From: Thalassotalea atypica | GTDB lineage: Bacteria > Pseudomonadota > Gammaproteobacteria > Enterobacterales > Alteromonadaceae | Direction: 5' to 3' | Assembly (NCBI RefSeq): GCF_030295975.1 | Contig: NZ_AP027364.1 | Span: forward strand, 1,922,001 to 1,986,000 | Length of the DNA stretch: 64,000 nt | Shown here: positions 39,836-49,304 of the stretch, one piece after another | How the letters are laid out: every line of letters begins with the position of its first letter | Position numbering within the stretch: position 1 is the stretch's first letter | Program-made: the position numbers and the translations under genes | The notes under the pieces: generated by a model | What the model was told of the DNA's origin: nothing | The model's input: the letters and a program-made list of their open reading frames with translations, nothing else | Database searches by the model: none

Positions 39836-41284
39836 ATGACTTCTCAATTAGAGGAACAATATCAATCAAGCTGGCAGGAACGCCAAACTTTTGCTGAAAA
39901 TATGCAACCTATTATAGGTCAATTATTTAGAAACAAAGGGATTGAAATCACAGTATACGGTCGTCCATTATTGAATGCGTCAGCCATTGACATCATCAAA
40001 GCGCATAAATCTGTTGCATTGCATGAAGATAGCAAATTGCGTTTACGTGAAAGTTTCCCGTTTGTTGAAGCATTAAGCAAAATGTCTTTATCTCCAGCAC
40101 GCATTGATGTCGGTAAACTTGCTTACCGTTACTTGTTCCAAGGTGGTGCTAACGATTTATCAATTGAACAGTATTTAGAGAAAGAATTAACAGACGTTGC
40201 TAAAGCAAGCGCTGCAAATGAACAACAAGACGTTGTGTTATACGGTTTTGGCCGTATTGGTCGTATTTTGGCTCGTTTACTTATCGAAAGCACAGGTCCA
40301 AGTTCAAAACTAAACCTACGCGCAATCGTTATTCGCCCAGGTAAAGACGGCGACTTAGAAAAACGTGCTAGCTTGTTACGTCGTGATTCAATTCACGGTG
40401 CATTTAATGGCAGTATTACTATTGATGAAGAAAATAAAGTCATCAAAGCAAACGGTGCTTTCATTAAAGTGATCTACGCAAGCTCTCCATCAGAAATCGA
40501 TTACACTGAATACGGTATCAATAACGCTTTAGTTGTTGACAACACAGGTATTTGGAGTGACGAAGACGGGTTAGGGCAGCACCTTCAATCAAAAGGTGTA
40601 GGTAAAGTTCTTTTAACTGCTCCTGCTAAAGGCGACATCAAAAACATCGTATACGGTGTTAACCAAGACATGATTCTTGCTGAAGACAAAATTGTATCTG
40701 CAGCAAGTTGTACAACCAATGCTATAACGCCAGTGTTAAAAGCGATTAACGATAAATTTGGTATTAAAAACGGCCACGTAGAAACGGTTCATTCTTATAC
40801 TAACGACCAAAACCTTATCGATAACTACCATAAGTCACCTCGTCGTGGACGCAGTGCACCATTAAACATGGTTATTACTTCTACTGGTGCTGCAAAAGCA
40901 GTAGCGAAAGCATTACCAGAGCTAAAAGGTTTGTTAACGGGTAACGCAATCCGCGTACCTACACCAAACGTTTCTATGGCTATCATGAATTTAAACCTTA
41001 AATCATCGACTGATCGTGACGGTTTAAATGATTACTTACGTCATATGTCATTGAATTCAGATTTACAAAATCAAATTGACTATACAGCGTCAACTGAAAT
41101 TGTATCTACTGACTTAGTTGGTTCTCGTTTTGCAGGTGTTGTAGATTCACAAGCAACAATTGTTGATGAAGACAGAGCTGTACTGTACGTATGGTATGAC
41201 AACGAGTTTGGTTACAGCTGTCAGGTTGTTCGTGTGATGAACGAAATGACAGGTATTAACGTACCAACGTTACCTGTTGAATAA
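39836..41284 (+). CDS. Glyceraldehyde-3-phosphate dehydrogenase, long form
   Basis: 482 residues. An N-terminal extension of about 125 residues precedes the Rossmann core, which begins VVLYGFGRIGRILARLL. The catalytic Cys is in SAASCTTNAITPVLK, and VWYDNEFGYSCQVVRVMNEM closes the protein. The extension and length match the roughly 480-residue GAPDH found in Vibrio and Shewanella beside a normal GapA. Direction (glycolytic or gluconeogenic) and NAD/NADP preference cannot be told. It has its own promoter region with a palindrome and ends in a strong terminator. Confidence 0.93.
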   Translation: MTSQLEEQYQSSWQERQTFAENMQPIIGQLFRNKGIEITVYGRPLLNASAIDIIKAHKSVALHEDSKLRLRESFPFVEALSKMSLSPARIDVGKLAYRYLFQGGANDLSIEQYLEKELTDVAKASAANEQQDVVLYGFGRIGRILARLLIESTGPSSKLNLRAIVIRPGKDGDLEKRASLLRRDSIHGAFNGSITIDEENKVIKANGAFIKVIYASSPSEIDYTEYGINNALVVDNTGIWSDEDGLGQHLQSKGVGKVLLTAPAKGDIKNIVYGVNQDMILAEDKIVSAASCTTNAITPVLKAINDKFGIKNGHVETVHSYTNDQNLIDNYHKSPRRGRSAPLNMVITSTGAAKAVAKALPELKGLLTGNAIRVPTPNVSMAIMNLNLKSSTDRDGLNDYLRHMSLNSDLQNQIDYTASTEIVSTDLVGSRFAGVVDSQATIVDEDRAVLYVWYDNEFGYSCQVVRVMNEMTGINVPTLPVE

Positions 41285-41306
41285 TAACGTTATTGTTAAT
41301 TATTAA

Positions 41307-41336
41307 TAAAAAAGGCGCTTAAAGCGCCTTTTTTTT
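41307..41336. terminator. Terminator after long GAPDH gene
   Basis: AAAGGCGCTT / AAGCGCCTTT is a near-perfect inverted repeat followed by eight or more T's and preceded by A's. It is strong for the plus strand and could also act on the other strand. Confidence 0.9.
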
Positions 41337-41402
41337 ATTAATGAAATCTGAATAGGAGCCGATAAAGAGGCACTGTAAGTTGACAGCTAATAAGAGGTAT
41401 CT

Positions 41403-41609
41403 ATGTCTATTACAATTGGAAGCACTGACTCAGTTCAAACAAACACTGAAACAGCACAAGGTGTTTTAACCGCAAAGAAAGCGCAAGGCCAGCAAGAATT
41501 AGAAGGTAAGATGGCATTAGATCTTATTCAATCGGCTACTGCTGCAATTACGCAACCTGTCCCTGCACCTACGGGTAATGCAGGACACACAATTAACATT
41601 AAAGTCTAA
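41403..41609 (+). CDS. Small conserved-looking protein, unknown
   Basis: 68 residues, no signal or membrane segment. AAGAGGT with suitable spacing precedes the ATG, which supports translation. The sequence is rich in Thr, Gln and Ala, with one predicted amphipathic helix around residues 22-48 (LTAKKAQGQQELEGKMAL). It looks faintly like YjfB-type putative motility proteins, but this is only an impression. It stands alone between the GAPDH terminator and tusE, ending 12 bp before the tusE stop. Confidence 0.55.
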   Translation: MSITIGSTDSVQTNTETAQGVLTAKKAQGQQELEGKMALDLIQSATAAITQPVPAPTGNAGHTINIKV

Positions 41610-41621
41610 TTTTTTAAGAAC

Positions 41622-41951
41622 CTAGATGCATCGTGCAGGTTTTGGCAGGCCTGCATATTTAGTGGCTTGTTTTGCTGGCCCTTCAGCAAATAGTCGGTAT
41701 AAATATCTACTGCTCGCTTTGTCTTCACCGAAAGATTCTTTCATCGCTTTTGTTAAAGCTCTTATTGCCGGTGAAGTGTTGTACGTCAGATAGAATTCTC
41801 GAACAAAGATAATCACTTCCCAATGGGATTCTGTAAGCTCTAATTCATCTTTTTTTGCTAACGCAATCGCTAGCTCTTTTGACCATAGCGTATGATCGGT
41901 CATGTATCCGTTTTTATCTAAAGGAATGTTGTCTAAAGGATTCATATTCAT
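41622..41951 (-). CDS. tusE: TusE, sulfur-relay protein (DsrC family)
   Basis: 109 residues ending AGLPKPARCI, with the reactive penultimate Cys108. The DsrC/TusE fold signature NGYMTDHTLWSKELA and SPAIRALTKAM are intact. TusE takes persulfide from TusBCD and passes it to MnmA for 2-thiouridine in tRNA. It is the last gene of tusDCB-tusE, 14 bp after tusB. In E. coli tusE lies apart from tusBCD but beside yccA; here all are together. Confidence 0.93.
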   Translation of the reverse strand: MNMNPLDNIPLDKNGYMTDHTLWSKELAIALAKKDELELTESHWEVIIFVREFYLTYNTSPAIRALTKAMKESFGEDKASSRYLYRLFAEGPAKQATKYAGLPKPARCI

Positions 41952-41965
41952 ATTTTACGTAAAGT

Positions 41966-42259
41966 TTATTGCCAAGTAATGGACTGCGCAGTTTCTAAAC
42001 TAAGCTTAATGAGCTCATAAAGCTCAATTGCTTGGTGTTCAGGCACTAATTTAACGCCTCTAGCGAGCGCGTGTTGCTGTAACACCAATAGGTTGCTATC
42101 AGGGATTACTGTCTGGAATTGTTGAAGCACAGGGTGCTGAAGATTGTAAACGCCATCGTCCAATAATATCACTATGTCTTCGCTGCCCAATACCGACAAA
42201 CAGTTGTTGATAGTATGGCTTTTAAATGCAGAGCAGCGAACTAAATGTAATGTTGTCAT
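41966..42259 (-). CDS. tusB: TusB, sulfur-relay subunit (DsrH family)
   Basis: 97 residues. The DsrH-like pattern TLHLVRCSAFKSHTINNCL and EDIVILLDDGVYNL is present. TusB forms a hexamer with TusC and TusD that carries sulfur from TusA to TusE. Its start codon overlaps the tusC stop by one base, so the subunits are made in step. Small and divergent, but position and pattern make the call sure. Confidence 0.9.
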   Translation of the reverse strand: MTTLHLVRCSAFKSHTINNCLSVLGSEDIVILLDDGVYNLQHPVLQQFQTVIPDSNLLVLQQHALARGVKLVPEHQAIELYELIKLSLETAQSITWQ

Positions 42260-42621
42260 TAGAATGTAAATACCGCTTTATGTTGTTTGATTTTTTCAGC
42301 CATCTCTTGTGGTGACAATGCACTCACGTTATCGATTGAAAACACTGGTCTTAGGCTTCTTTTAGCTAACGAGTCACTGCATACATAAATGTGTTCAATA
42401 TCGTAGAATTTAAATGCCGCATAGGTCTTCAAATAGTCTTTTGCGCTAATTTGATCAGGGCTTTGATTTTGAACAAGATGATAAACACCGTCGCCAATGA
42501 AAAACATCGACACTTGCTGTTCATAAGAGCCAAAAATTAAAGCTAAATCTTGCGCTTCTTTACCATGTGACGCATCAAAAGGGGCATGCTGATTGATGAT
42601 GGCAACTGAAGTTGATGTCAT
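42259..42621 (-). CDS. tusC: TusC, sulfur-relay subunit (DsrF family)
   Basis: 120 residues. The DsrE/F-fold pattern HGKEAQDLALIFGSYEQQVSMFFIGDGVYHLV is typical, as is the later FYDIEHIYVCSDSLAKR. TusC is the structural middle subunit of the TusBCD complex. It starts 13 bp after tusD ends and overlaps tusB by one base. Confidence 0.9.
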   Translation of the reverse strand: MTSTSVAIINQHAPFDASHGKEAQDLALIFGSYEQQVSMFFIGDGVYHLVQNQSPDQISAKDYLKTYAAFKFYDIEHIYVCSDSLAKRSLRPVFSIDNVSALSPQEMAEKIKQHKAVFTF

Positions 42622-42634
42622 TTGATTCTCTTGT

Positions 42635-43000
42635 TCATAATTGTATTACCCGATCACATGAATTGGTTAATTCAACTAATTCACCTAAGCCTGAAATGAT
42701 AAAGTCGCCACAGATGTTATTCTGCGCGGCATCGTCAGTCATTCCTCTTTTTTCAGCGGCAGTAATGCATAAATGTAAATTCAGCTTGTGCTCTTTGTTT
42801 AATGCACGCCATTGCGCCGGTGCTTGGTATTCATCAGCCGGAATAGAGGTCAATAAATTGGCATTGGTGACACCGTCTTGATAAAAGAATACACCGATCA
42901 ATTCATGAGGACTTTGAAGTAGTTCTCTAACAAAAGCGACAGCGGTTGCTGTGCGATTGGCATGAGCAGGGGATGTAACGACAACTGCAAATTTAGCCAC
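42635..43000 (-). CDS. tusD: TusD, sulfur-relay subunit (DsrE family)
   Basis: 121 residues with the essential persulfide Cys78 in NLHLCITAAEKRGM, at exactly the E. coli position. FAVVVTSPAHANRTATAV and IGVFFYQDGVTNAN are family blocks. TusD receives sulfur from TusA and hands it to TusE. It is the first gene of the relay; a terminator hairpin lies just 24 bp upstream, which separates it from yccA. Confidence 0.93.
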   Translation of the reverse strand: MAKFAVVVTSPAHANRTATAVAFVRELLQSPHELIGVFFYQDGVTNANLLTSIPADEYQAPAQWRALNKEHKLNLHLCITAAEKRGMTDDAAQNNICGDFIISGLGELVELTNSCDRVIQL

Positions 43001-43023
43001 TAATTGTTCCTAAAATTAGGCCA

Positions 43024-43050
43024 TAAAAAAAGCCCCGTTAAAACGAGGCT
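43024..43050 (-). terminator. Terminator or attenuator between yccA and tusD
   Basis: On the minus strand, AGCCTCGTT / AACGGGGCT (one T-G pair) with a two-base loop is followed by seven T's. It ends 24 bp before the tusD start, so the tus genes must be read through it or start in very little space. Confidence 0.82.
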
Positions 43051-43077
43051 TTATTGTAAACTATTTTTTGGTATTAA

Positions 43078-43746
43078 TTAATCGTCGCTACCAAATACAC
43101 CAAGTAGTTGCAGTAAGCTAACGAATAAGTTGTATACATTTAAGTATAGTGAAACCGTTGCACGGATGTAGTTACGTTCGCCACCGTGAATAATACGGCT
43201 AGTATCAAACAGAATTAAGCCTGACATCAATAAAACGATTGCAGCGCGGCCAGCTAAGTATAGCGCAGGCATTTGCAAGAAGATGTTAGCAATACCGGCA
43301 ACCAATACTACAATCAAGCCAACCATTAAAAAGCCACCCATGAAAGAGAAATCTTTTTTACTTGTTAACGCATATGCAGAAAGCGAGAAGAAAATTAACG
43401 CTGTGCCGCCTAATGCTTGCATGATAAGTGATGGTCCACTTGGCATTGCAGCATACATATTAAGTAATGGACCTAATGAAGCTCCCATTAAACCAGTGAA
43501 TGCAAAAATCCAAAATAGGCCACTTGCTTTATCAGCCTGTTTGTTTACCACGAATAATAAACCAAATGACACTAACATCATTACCAACGCTGCCATGTGC
43601 GATAAATTCATCGCCATCGAAATACCAGCAGTCACAGCACTAAATGCTAATGTCATACCAAGTAACATGTAGGTGTTTCTAAGCACCTTGTTGATTTCGA
43701 TTGCTGAGCTTTGACTAGCTGCACCAAGATTCATATTTGTTTGCAT
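43078..43746 (-). CDS. yccA: Bax inhibitor-1/YccA family membrane protein
   Basis: 222 residues with seven membrane segments from residue about 26 to the end. The polar N-terminus has Asn and Ser. The BI-1 signature YMLLGMTLAFSAVTAG and the closing SLYLNVYNLFVSLLQLLG with a last acidic SDD are present. E. coli YccA modulates FtsH proteolysis of membrane proteins; a similar role is possible but not shown. The tusE neighbourhood is also seen in E. coli. Confidence 0.9.
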   Translation of the reverse strand: MQTNMNLGAASQSSAIEINKVLRNTYMLLGMTLAFSAVTAGISMAMNLSHMAALVMMLVSFGLLFVVNKQADKASGLFWIFAFTGLMGASLGPLLNMYAAMPSGPSLIMQALGGTALIFFSLSAYALTSKKDFSFMGGFLMVGLIVVLVAGIANIFLQMPALYLAGRAAIVLLMSGLILFDTSRIIHGGERNYIRATVSLYLNVYNLFVSLLQLLGVFGSDD

Positions 43747-43872
43747 AAATTTTCCTCTAAGATCTTACTTATTATTATAAATAAGGGTCATTTAAACCAG
43801 TTTCAAGTAAATATATCACTCTGTGACATATTATGACATTTAAAATTGTAAAAAGTTGCGATTATATTCTTG

Positions 43873-44472
43873 TTACTCTTGTACCACCTGTGTTCGTCGA
43901 AAACAATCCTGTGAATGGTCATTGACCATGCCGCATGCTTGCATGTGCGCATAAATGGTGGTGGAACCAACAAATTTAAAACCGCGTTTTTTCAAATCTT
44001 TACTAAAAGCGTCAGACTCTGGTGTTGTAGCAGGGTAGTCAGCCAGCTCATTAATATCATTAACAATGGTTTGGTGATTAACAAAACCCCATTGGTATTT
44101 AGAGAAACTGCCAAACTCTTGTTGTATCTTAATAAATTGTTTTGCGTTATTCACCGCAGCTTCAATTTTTCCTCGATGACGAATGATGCCCGTGTCTTGC
44201 ACTAAAGCCTCTATATCACTATCAGAAAACGCCGCAACTTTGTTTATATCAAACTGTGCAAACGCATTACGGTATCCTTCTCTTCGTTTTAAAATGGTAT
44301 ACCAACTTAACCCCGCTTGCGCTGACTCAAGCGTCAGGAATTCAAACAAGGTTTGATCATCATGCACAGGCACTCCCCATTCTTTGTCATGATATTCAAC
44401 GTAATCGGGCTTTGACGTATCCAGCCAAGGGCATCGACACGGGGTGTCATTCTTAATGTTTTTGTCAGACAT
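43873..44472 (-). CDS. tag: DNA-3-methyladenine glycosylase I
   Basis: 199 residues. It removes 3-methyladenine from DNA. The Tag motifs CPWLDTSKPDYVEYHDKEWG and LFEFLTLESAQAGLSWYTIL (base-recognition Glu and Trp) are clear. Zinc ligands are likely the N-terminal Cys, His in YHDKEWG, and His/Cys in GMVNDHSQDCF. It is a single gene between the yccA promoter region and the tRNA gene. Confidence 0.94.
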   Translation of the reverse strand: MSDKNIKNDTPCRCPWLDTSKPDYVEYHDKEWGVPVHDDQTLFEFLTLESAQAGLSWYTILKRREGYRNAFAQFDINKVAAFSDSDIEALVQDTGIIRHRGKIEAAVNNAKQFIKIQQEFGSFSKYQWGFVNHQTIVNDINELADYPATTPESDAFSKDLKKRGFKFVGSTTIYAHMQACGMVNDHSQDCFRRTQVVQE

Positions 44473-44621
44473 TGTTTTTTTATTATCCTAAAGCGATTGA
44501 AACTGAGCCAATTTGATTAAAATATTACCAAACAAACTTTTTTTAATCATTTAATCTTTACAATGCAAAATTAACACTTTAATATTCGCCTCGTTCTGAA
44601 GCATCACTGCTTTAGAGTTCA

Positions 44622-44712
44622 GGTGAGATGGCTGAGTGGTCGAAAGCACCGGTCTTGAAAACCGGCAAGGGTTTGTAGCCCTTCTAGAGTTCAAATCTCT
44701 ATCTCACCGCCA
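44622..44712 (+). tRNA. tRNA-Ser (anticodon UGA), CCA encoded
   Basis: A 91-base tRNA including the encoded CCA. The acceptor arm GGTGAGA pairs with TCTCACC; the D arm is GGCTGAGTGGTCGAAAGC; the anticodon stem CCGGT/ACCGG encloses CTTGAAA with TGA in the middle. A long variable arm, as in class II tRNAs, is AAGGGTTTGTAGCCCTT. GTTCAAATC is the T loop. Serine identity follows from anticodon and variable arm. Confidence 0.96.
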
Positions 44713-44722
44713 TATTAAGAAA

Positions 44723-44753
44723 AGCCGCTAATCGAAAGATTAGCAGCTTTTTG
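44723..44753 (+). terminator. Terminator after tRNA-Ser
   Basis: GCTAATC-GAAA-GATTAGC, extended by GC pairs with a bulge, is followed by TTTTT. It starts 11 bp after the tRNA CCA end. Confidence 0.85.
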
Positions 44754-44911
44754 CTATTTGAATTCTAAAGATAATAGTAGGGCTTAATAATGTTAAGCAG
44801 TGGAGATAACCCCATCAACATAATCATGGAATGTTGATGCGGCATCAATTAAGACGAATCAATGTCGCCTCAATACCCAAAAAAAGCTTAGTTAGTGAAT
44901 GGCCGTAATCA
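44754..44911. other. Intergenic region with an inverted repeat
   Basis: A 9-bp inverted repeat CATCAACAT (44813-44821) and ATGTTGATG (44831-44839) lies between the tRNA terminator and the end of fghA. There is no T-tract close to it. No gene is seen. Confidence 0.35.
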
Positions 44912-45766
44912 CTATTTTTTTAGGTGTTCAGAGTGAAATCGCAGGTGCTCTTCAATAAATGACGAGATGAAATAATAGCTGTGGTCATAACCATCATGTA
45001 CGCGTAGATCTAGCGGATAATTACTAATACTTGCTGCGGCTATTAGCGATTCAGGTTTTAGCTGTTCAGTTAGAAAGTCGTCATTTCCTCCTTGGTCAAC
45101 TTTAGCCGGAATAAACTGTGTGGCTCGTCGCATCAATTCACTTGCGTCATGGTGGTGCCAGTTGGCTTTGTCTTTACCTAGGTAAGTGAAAAAAGCTTTT
45201 TGCCCCCATGGAGCATTCATAGGATTGCAAATCGGACTAAACGCTGACATTGAGCAATAGCGTTCAGGGTTTTGCATTGCAATGGTCAATGCGCCATGAC
45301 CGCCCATTGAATGTCCGCTAATGGCACGCTTATCTGAAACAGGAAACGTCTCTTCGATTATTTGAGGCAATTCATTAACCACATAATCGTACATATGATA
45401 ATGACGATTCCATGGTGCCTGAGTTGCATTAACATAAAACCCCGCGCCTTGTCCTAAATCGTAACCTTCATCATCTGCCACGTCTTCACCACGAGGACTG
45501 GTATCAGGTGCTACAATAGCAATACCAAGCTCGGCAGCAACGCGTTGTGCCGCTGCTTTTTGCATGAAATTTTCATCGCTGCAGGTGAGGCCAGAAAGCC
45601 AATACAACACAGGAACCTTGTCTCCGCTAGTTACCTGTGGCGGTAAATAAATCGCAAATCGCATTGTACAATTTAACGTTTTTGATTGATGGCTATATTG
45701 CTTGTGCCAGCCACCAAAACTTTTGTTCACACTTATATTTTCTAATAGAAAGTCAATTGTCATCAT
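44912..45766 (-). CDS. fghA: S-formylglutathione hydrolase
   Basis: 284 residues of the esterase D family. The catalytic Ser is in SGHSMGGHGAL; Asp and His of the triad are expected in the C-terminal half, with the His in DGYDHSYYF. VLYWLSGLTCSDENF is a strong family block. It hydrolyses S-formylglutathione to formate and glutathione, the second step of formaldehyde removal. It lies 62 bp downstream of adhC on the same strand and probably shares its transcript. Confidence 0.95.
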   Translation of the reverse strand: MMTIDFLLENISVNKSFGGWHKQYSHQSKTLNCTMRFAIYLPPQVTSGDKVPVLYWLSGLTCSDENFMQKAAAQRVAAELGIAIVAPDTSPRGEDVADDEGYDLGQGAGFYVNATQAPWNRHYHMYDYVVNELPQIIEETFPVSDKRAISGHSMGGHGALTIAMQNPERYCSMSAFSPICNPMNAPWGQKAFFTYLGKDKANWHHHDASELMRRATQFIPAKVDQGGNDDFLTEQLKPESLIAAASISNYPLDLRVHDGYDHSYYFISSFIEEHLRFHSEHLKK

Positions 45767-45828
45767 AAAACCTCAGGTTATTGCTCAACGTTTATAAGAA
45801 CTGTTGAGCAATAGGGTAACTATAGATA

Positions 45829-46977
<1,149 letters not shown>

Positions 46978-47029
46978 CTAATTAATGTTTATGTAGATAA
47001 CTTAAAAGTTATTCACTGTTGTTTTGTTC

Positions 47030-47055
47030 AATAATTAATATGCTCGTTAATTATT
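47030..47055. promoter_or_regulatory. A+T-rich palindrome upstream of frmA
   Basis: AATAATTAA (47030-47038) and TTAATTATT (47047-47055) form an interrupted dyad 71-96 bp before the frmA start. The size and half-site spacing suit a LysR-type site (T-N11-A), and a LysR gene lies 0.5 kb away. Binding is only inferred. Confidence 0.4.
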
Positions 47056-47084
47056 GTTATTTTTTTAATATGTTGGCGCATTAC

Positions 47085-47411
47085 CTAATGTGCATGTCCT
47101 TGAGATAAATTAATTAACACCACACCAACAGCAACAAATGCCATACCTGTCCATGTTGTAAAATCAAGGTGTTGGCGATAAACAATGGTTGATAGGAGAG
47201 TTACACTGACAATGGCTAATCCCGCCCATAATGCGTGGACAATGCCAACAGGCATGTCTTTCATTGCTTGCGCTAAAAACATGAAAGCGGCTAAGTGTCC
47301 TAATAGCACCATGGCGCTAGGTACGGGGCGAGTAAACCCTTCAGTTTCCTTTAAGGCAACGTGAGACATGGTTTCAGCGACCACACCAAAGAAAAGAAAT
47401 AACCAACTCAT
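47085..47411 (-). CDS. SMR-family (DMT) small multidrug transporter
   Basis: 108 residues with four membrane helices. The essential membrane Glu is in FFGVVAETMSHVALKE, and HALWAGLAIVSVTLLSTIVY is the typical helix 3. Members work as dimers that exchange protons for small cations; subfamilies carry quaternary amines, guanidinium or polyamines. The exact subfamily is not clear. It sits between the LysR gene and frmA, on the frmA strand, which suggests joint control with formaldehyde detoxification. Confidence 0.85.
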   Translation of the reverse strand: MSWLFLFFGVVAETMSHVALKETEGFTRPVPSAMVLLGHLAAFMFLAQAMKDMPVGIVHALWAGLAIVSVTLLSTIVYRQHLDFTTWTGMAFVAVGVVLINLSQGHAH

Positions 47412-47581
47412 GCATTCATCCTTTGTACGTCTATAAATATAGTATTAGCGTGTGTAATAGCACCAAAATAATTCATTTCTTTATTTACATTGGTGTCTGT
47501 TGATGAAAACTATTATAACTATCTCTTGTGTGATGATAATATGCTGGTTATACAAAAGACTTTTACACGTGGGTAATAATA

Positions 47582-48448
47582 ATGCAGTGGGAAGGTATTA
47601 GTGAGTTTGTTTACGTAGCAGAAAAGGAAAGCTTTACTCAAGCTTCAAAAAAGATGGCGATATCCACTGCACAGGTTAGCCGCCAGATAAGTGCGTTAGA
47701 ACAGCGACTGAATATAAAACTATTTTATCGGACTACGCGTAAAGTCTCGCTCACTGAAGAGGGGCGTATATTTTACCATCACTGTCGAAGTGTTCTCGAT
47801 GGACTAGAAGCAGCTGAGCGAGCAATAACGAATCTACAATCAAAACCTCAGGGCAAAATTAAGTTATCAGTTCCTGTGACCTATGGTGAACAACAAATCC
47901 TTCCGTTAATCAATGATTTTATGCAGCAATACAGTGATGTAGAGGTGAATGCAAACCTGAGCAACAGACAGATTGATCTCGTTGAAGAAGGTTATGATTT
48001 GGCGATCCGCCTTGGTACGTTAAATGATTCTACGATGATGGCAAAAAAACTAAGTAAAAGGACAAACTATGTTTGTGCTTCGCCAGCTTATCTTGATAAA
48101 TACGGCATACCTCATTCCTTATCAGAGCTAAATGATCACAGCTGCCTTTTAGGTACTTTAGATTACTGGCGCTTTAAAGCGGCAGGAGTAGACAAAAATA
48201 TACGGGTAACCGGGAGGCTTCGTTATAACAGTGGTTTTGGGCTAGTTGATGCTGCGCTGAAGGGGTTGGGTATCGTACAACTACCGGATTATTATGTTCA
48301 GAATCATATTCAAAGTGGTGAGTTAAAGACCTTGCTAGACAAATATCAAATGCCAGAAGAAGGTATTTGGGCGGTCTATCCTCAAAATCGTCATTTATCA
48401 CCGAAAATAAGGCTGTTGGTGGATTATTTATTTGAGCAATTATCTTAG
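47582..48448 (+). CDS. LysR-family transcriptional regulator
   Basis: 288 residues. The N-terminal winged helix-turn-helix has FVYVAEKESFTQASKKMAIS and AQVSRQISALEQRLNIKLF. The C-terminal effector domain (type 2 periplasmic-binding fold) starts near residue 92 (GKIKLSVPVTYGEQQILP). It is divergent from the SMR/frmA/fghA genes across 170 bp and is the probable regulator of that unit. The effector is unknown. Confidence 0.9.
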   Translation: MQWEGISEFVYVAEKESFTQASKKMAISTAQVSRQISALEQRLNIKLFYRTTRKVSLTEEGRIFYHHCRSVLDGLEAAERAITNLQSKPQGKIKLSVPVTYGEQQILPLINDFMQQYSDVEVNANLSNRQIDLVEEGYDLAIRLGTLNDSTMMAKKLSKRTNYVCASPAYLDKYGIPHSLSELNDHSCLLGTLDYWRFKAAGVDKNIRVTGRLRYNSGFGLVDAALKGLGIVQLPDYYVQNHIQSGELKTLLDKYQMPEEGIWAVYPQNRHLSPKIRLLVDYLFEQLS

Positions 48449-48636
48449 TTCTTAATAGTTTAGCCACTACTATATTACATTATACTTTATTGTTGAATTA
48501 CCCAAGTCCCTATAAAAAAGCAATTGGGTTAAGTCGTGTTGTGTACGGTACATAGGGATAAAATGTCGTGCGCAACTAATTTGGCCATTTTATTACTTAT
48601 AAACATTGGTTTAAACCGCTTGTCCTGTAATATACT

Positions 48637-49296
48637 ATGCTTCAATTTATCATCATAAAAGTTGGGCGTAGGTTGCAAGTCGGCGTAATTTTAAGAAAAT
48701 TGATATCGGAAAATAAAATCATTGACCCTGGTAGTCCAAGAGGCAAGTTACTAGCATCAGCTGCAAAGTTATTCAAAAAAAACGGTTATAACAAAACAAC
48801 CGTGCGAGACTTGGCTGCAGAGGTTGGCATACTTTCAGGCAGTATCTTTCATCACTTTAAAAATAAAGAGGAAATTTTATTTGCGGTGATGAGTGAGGTG
48901 GTTGTGGCCATGGATGCTGCACTCAAATCTGAAATTGAAGAAGCAGGCACTACATTAGATAAGCTGCGTAGTTTAATTTATATTGAATTACAGTTTATAC
49001 ACGGCAAAACATCCAATGCTACCGCTGTATTAATCCATGAATGGCGTGCGCTTAAACCTGAGCAACAGCAGCAAATACTCTCTTCGCAAGAAAATTACTT
49101 TAGCTTATGGGAAGAGGTATTGGAGCAGGCAAAGTCAGAGGGGATTTTGGAGGTTGAACCCGCCTATCTTAGGCATATGCTTCATGGCGCGTTGATATGG
49201 ACTTCTCACTGGTATCAAGCTGATGGCGAACTTTCTATTGATGACCTAACGGAACGATTTTTGACATTAGCTATAAAGAGTGATGTTGATCGCTAA
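48637..49296 (+). CDS. TetR-family transcriptional regulator
   Basis: 219 residues as drawn; the start is uncertain. The DNA-binding domain begins near residue 36 (GKLLASAAKLFKKNGYNKTTVRDLAAEVGILSG). The first 30 residues look unlike the family, and a TTG at 48700 would give a more usual N-terminus. The C-terminal part resembles acyl-CoA or lipid-responsive TetR proteins (AVLIHEWRALKPEQQQQIL). It ends 8 bp from the convergent AraC gene. It may control the catabolic genes to its right. Confidence 0.85.
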   Translation: MLQFIIIKVGRRLQVGVILRKLISENKIIDPGSPRGKLLASAAKLFKKNGYNKTTVRDLAAEVGILSGSIFHHFKNKEEILFAVMSEVVVAMDAALKSEIEEAGTTLDKLRSLIYIELQFIHGKTSNATAVLIHEWRALKPEQQQQILSSQENYFSLWEEVLEQAKSEGILEVEPAYLRHMLHGALIWTSHWYQADGELSIDDLTERFLTLAIKSDVDR

Positions 49297-49304
49297 TCTT
49301 TATT

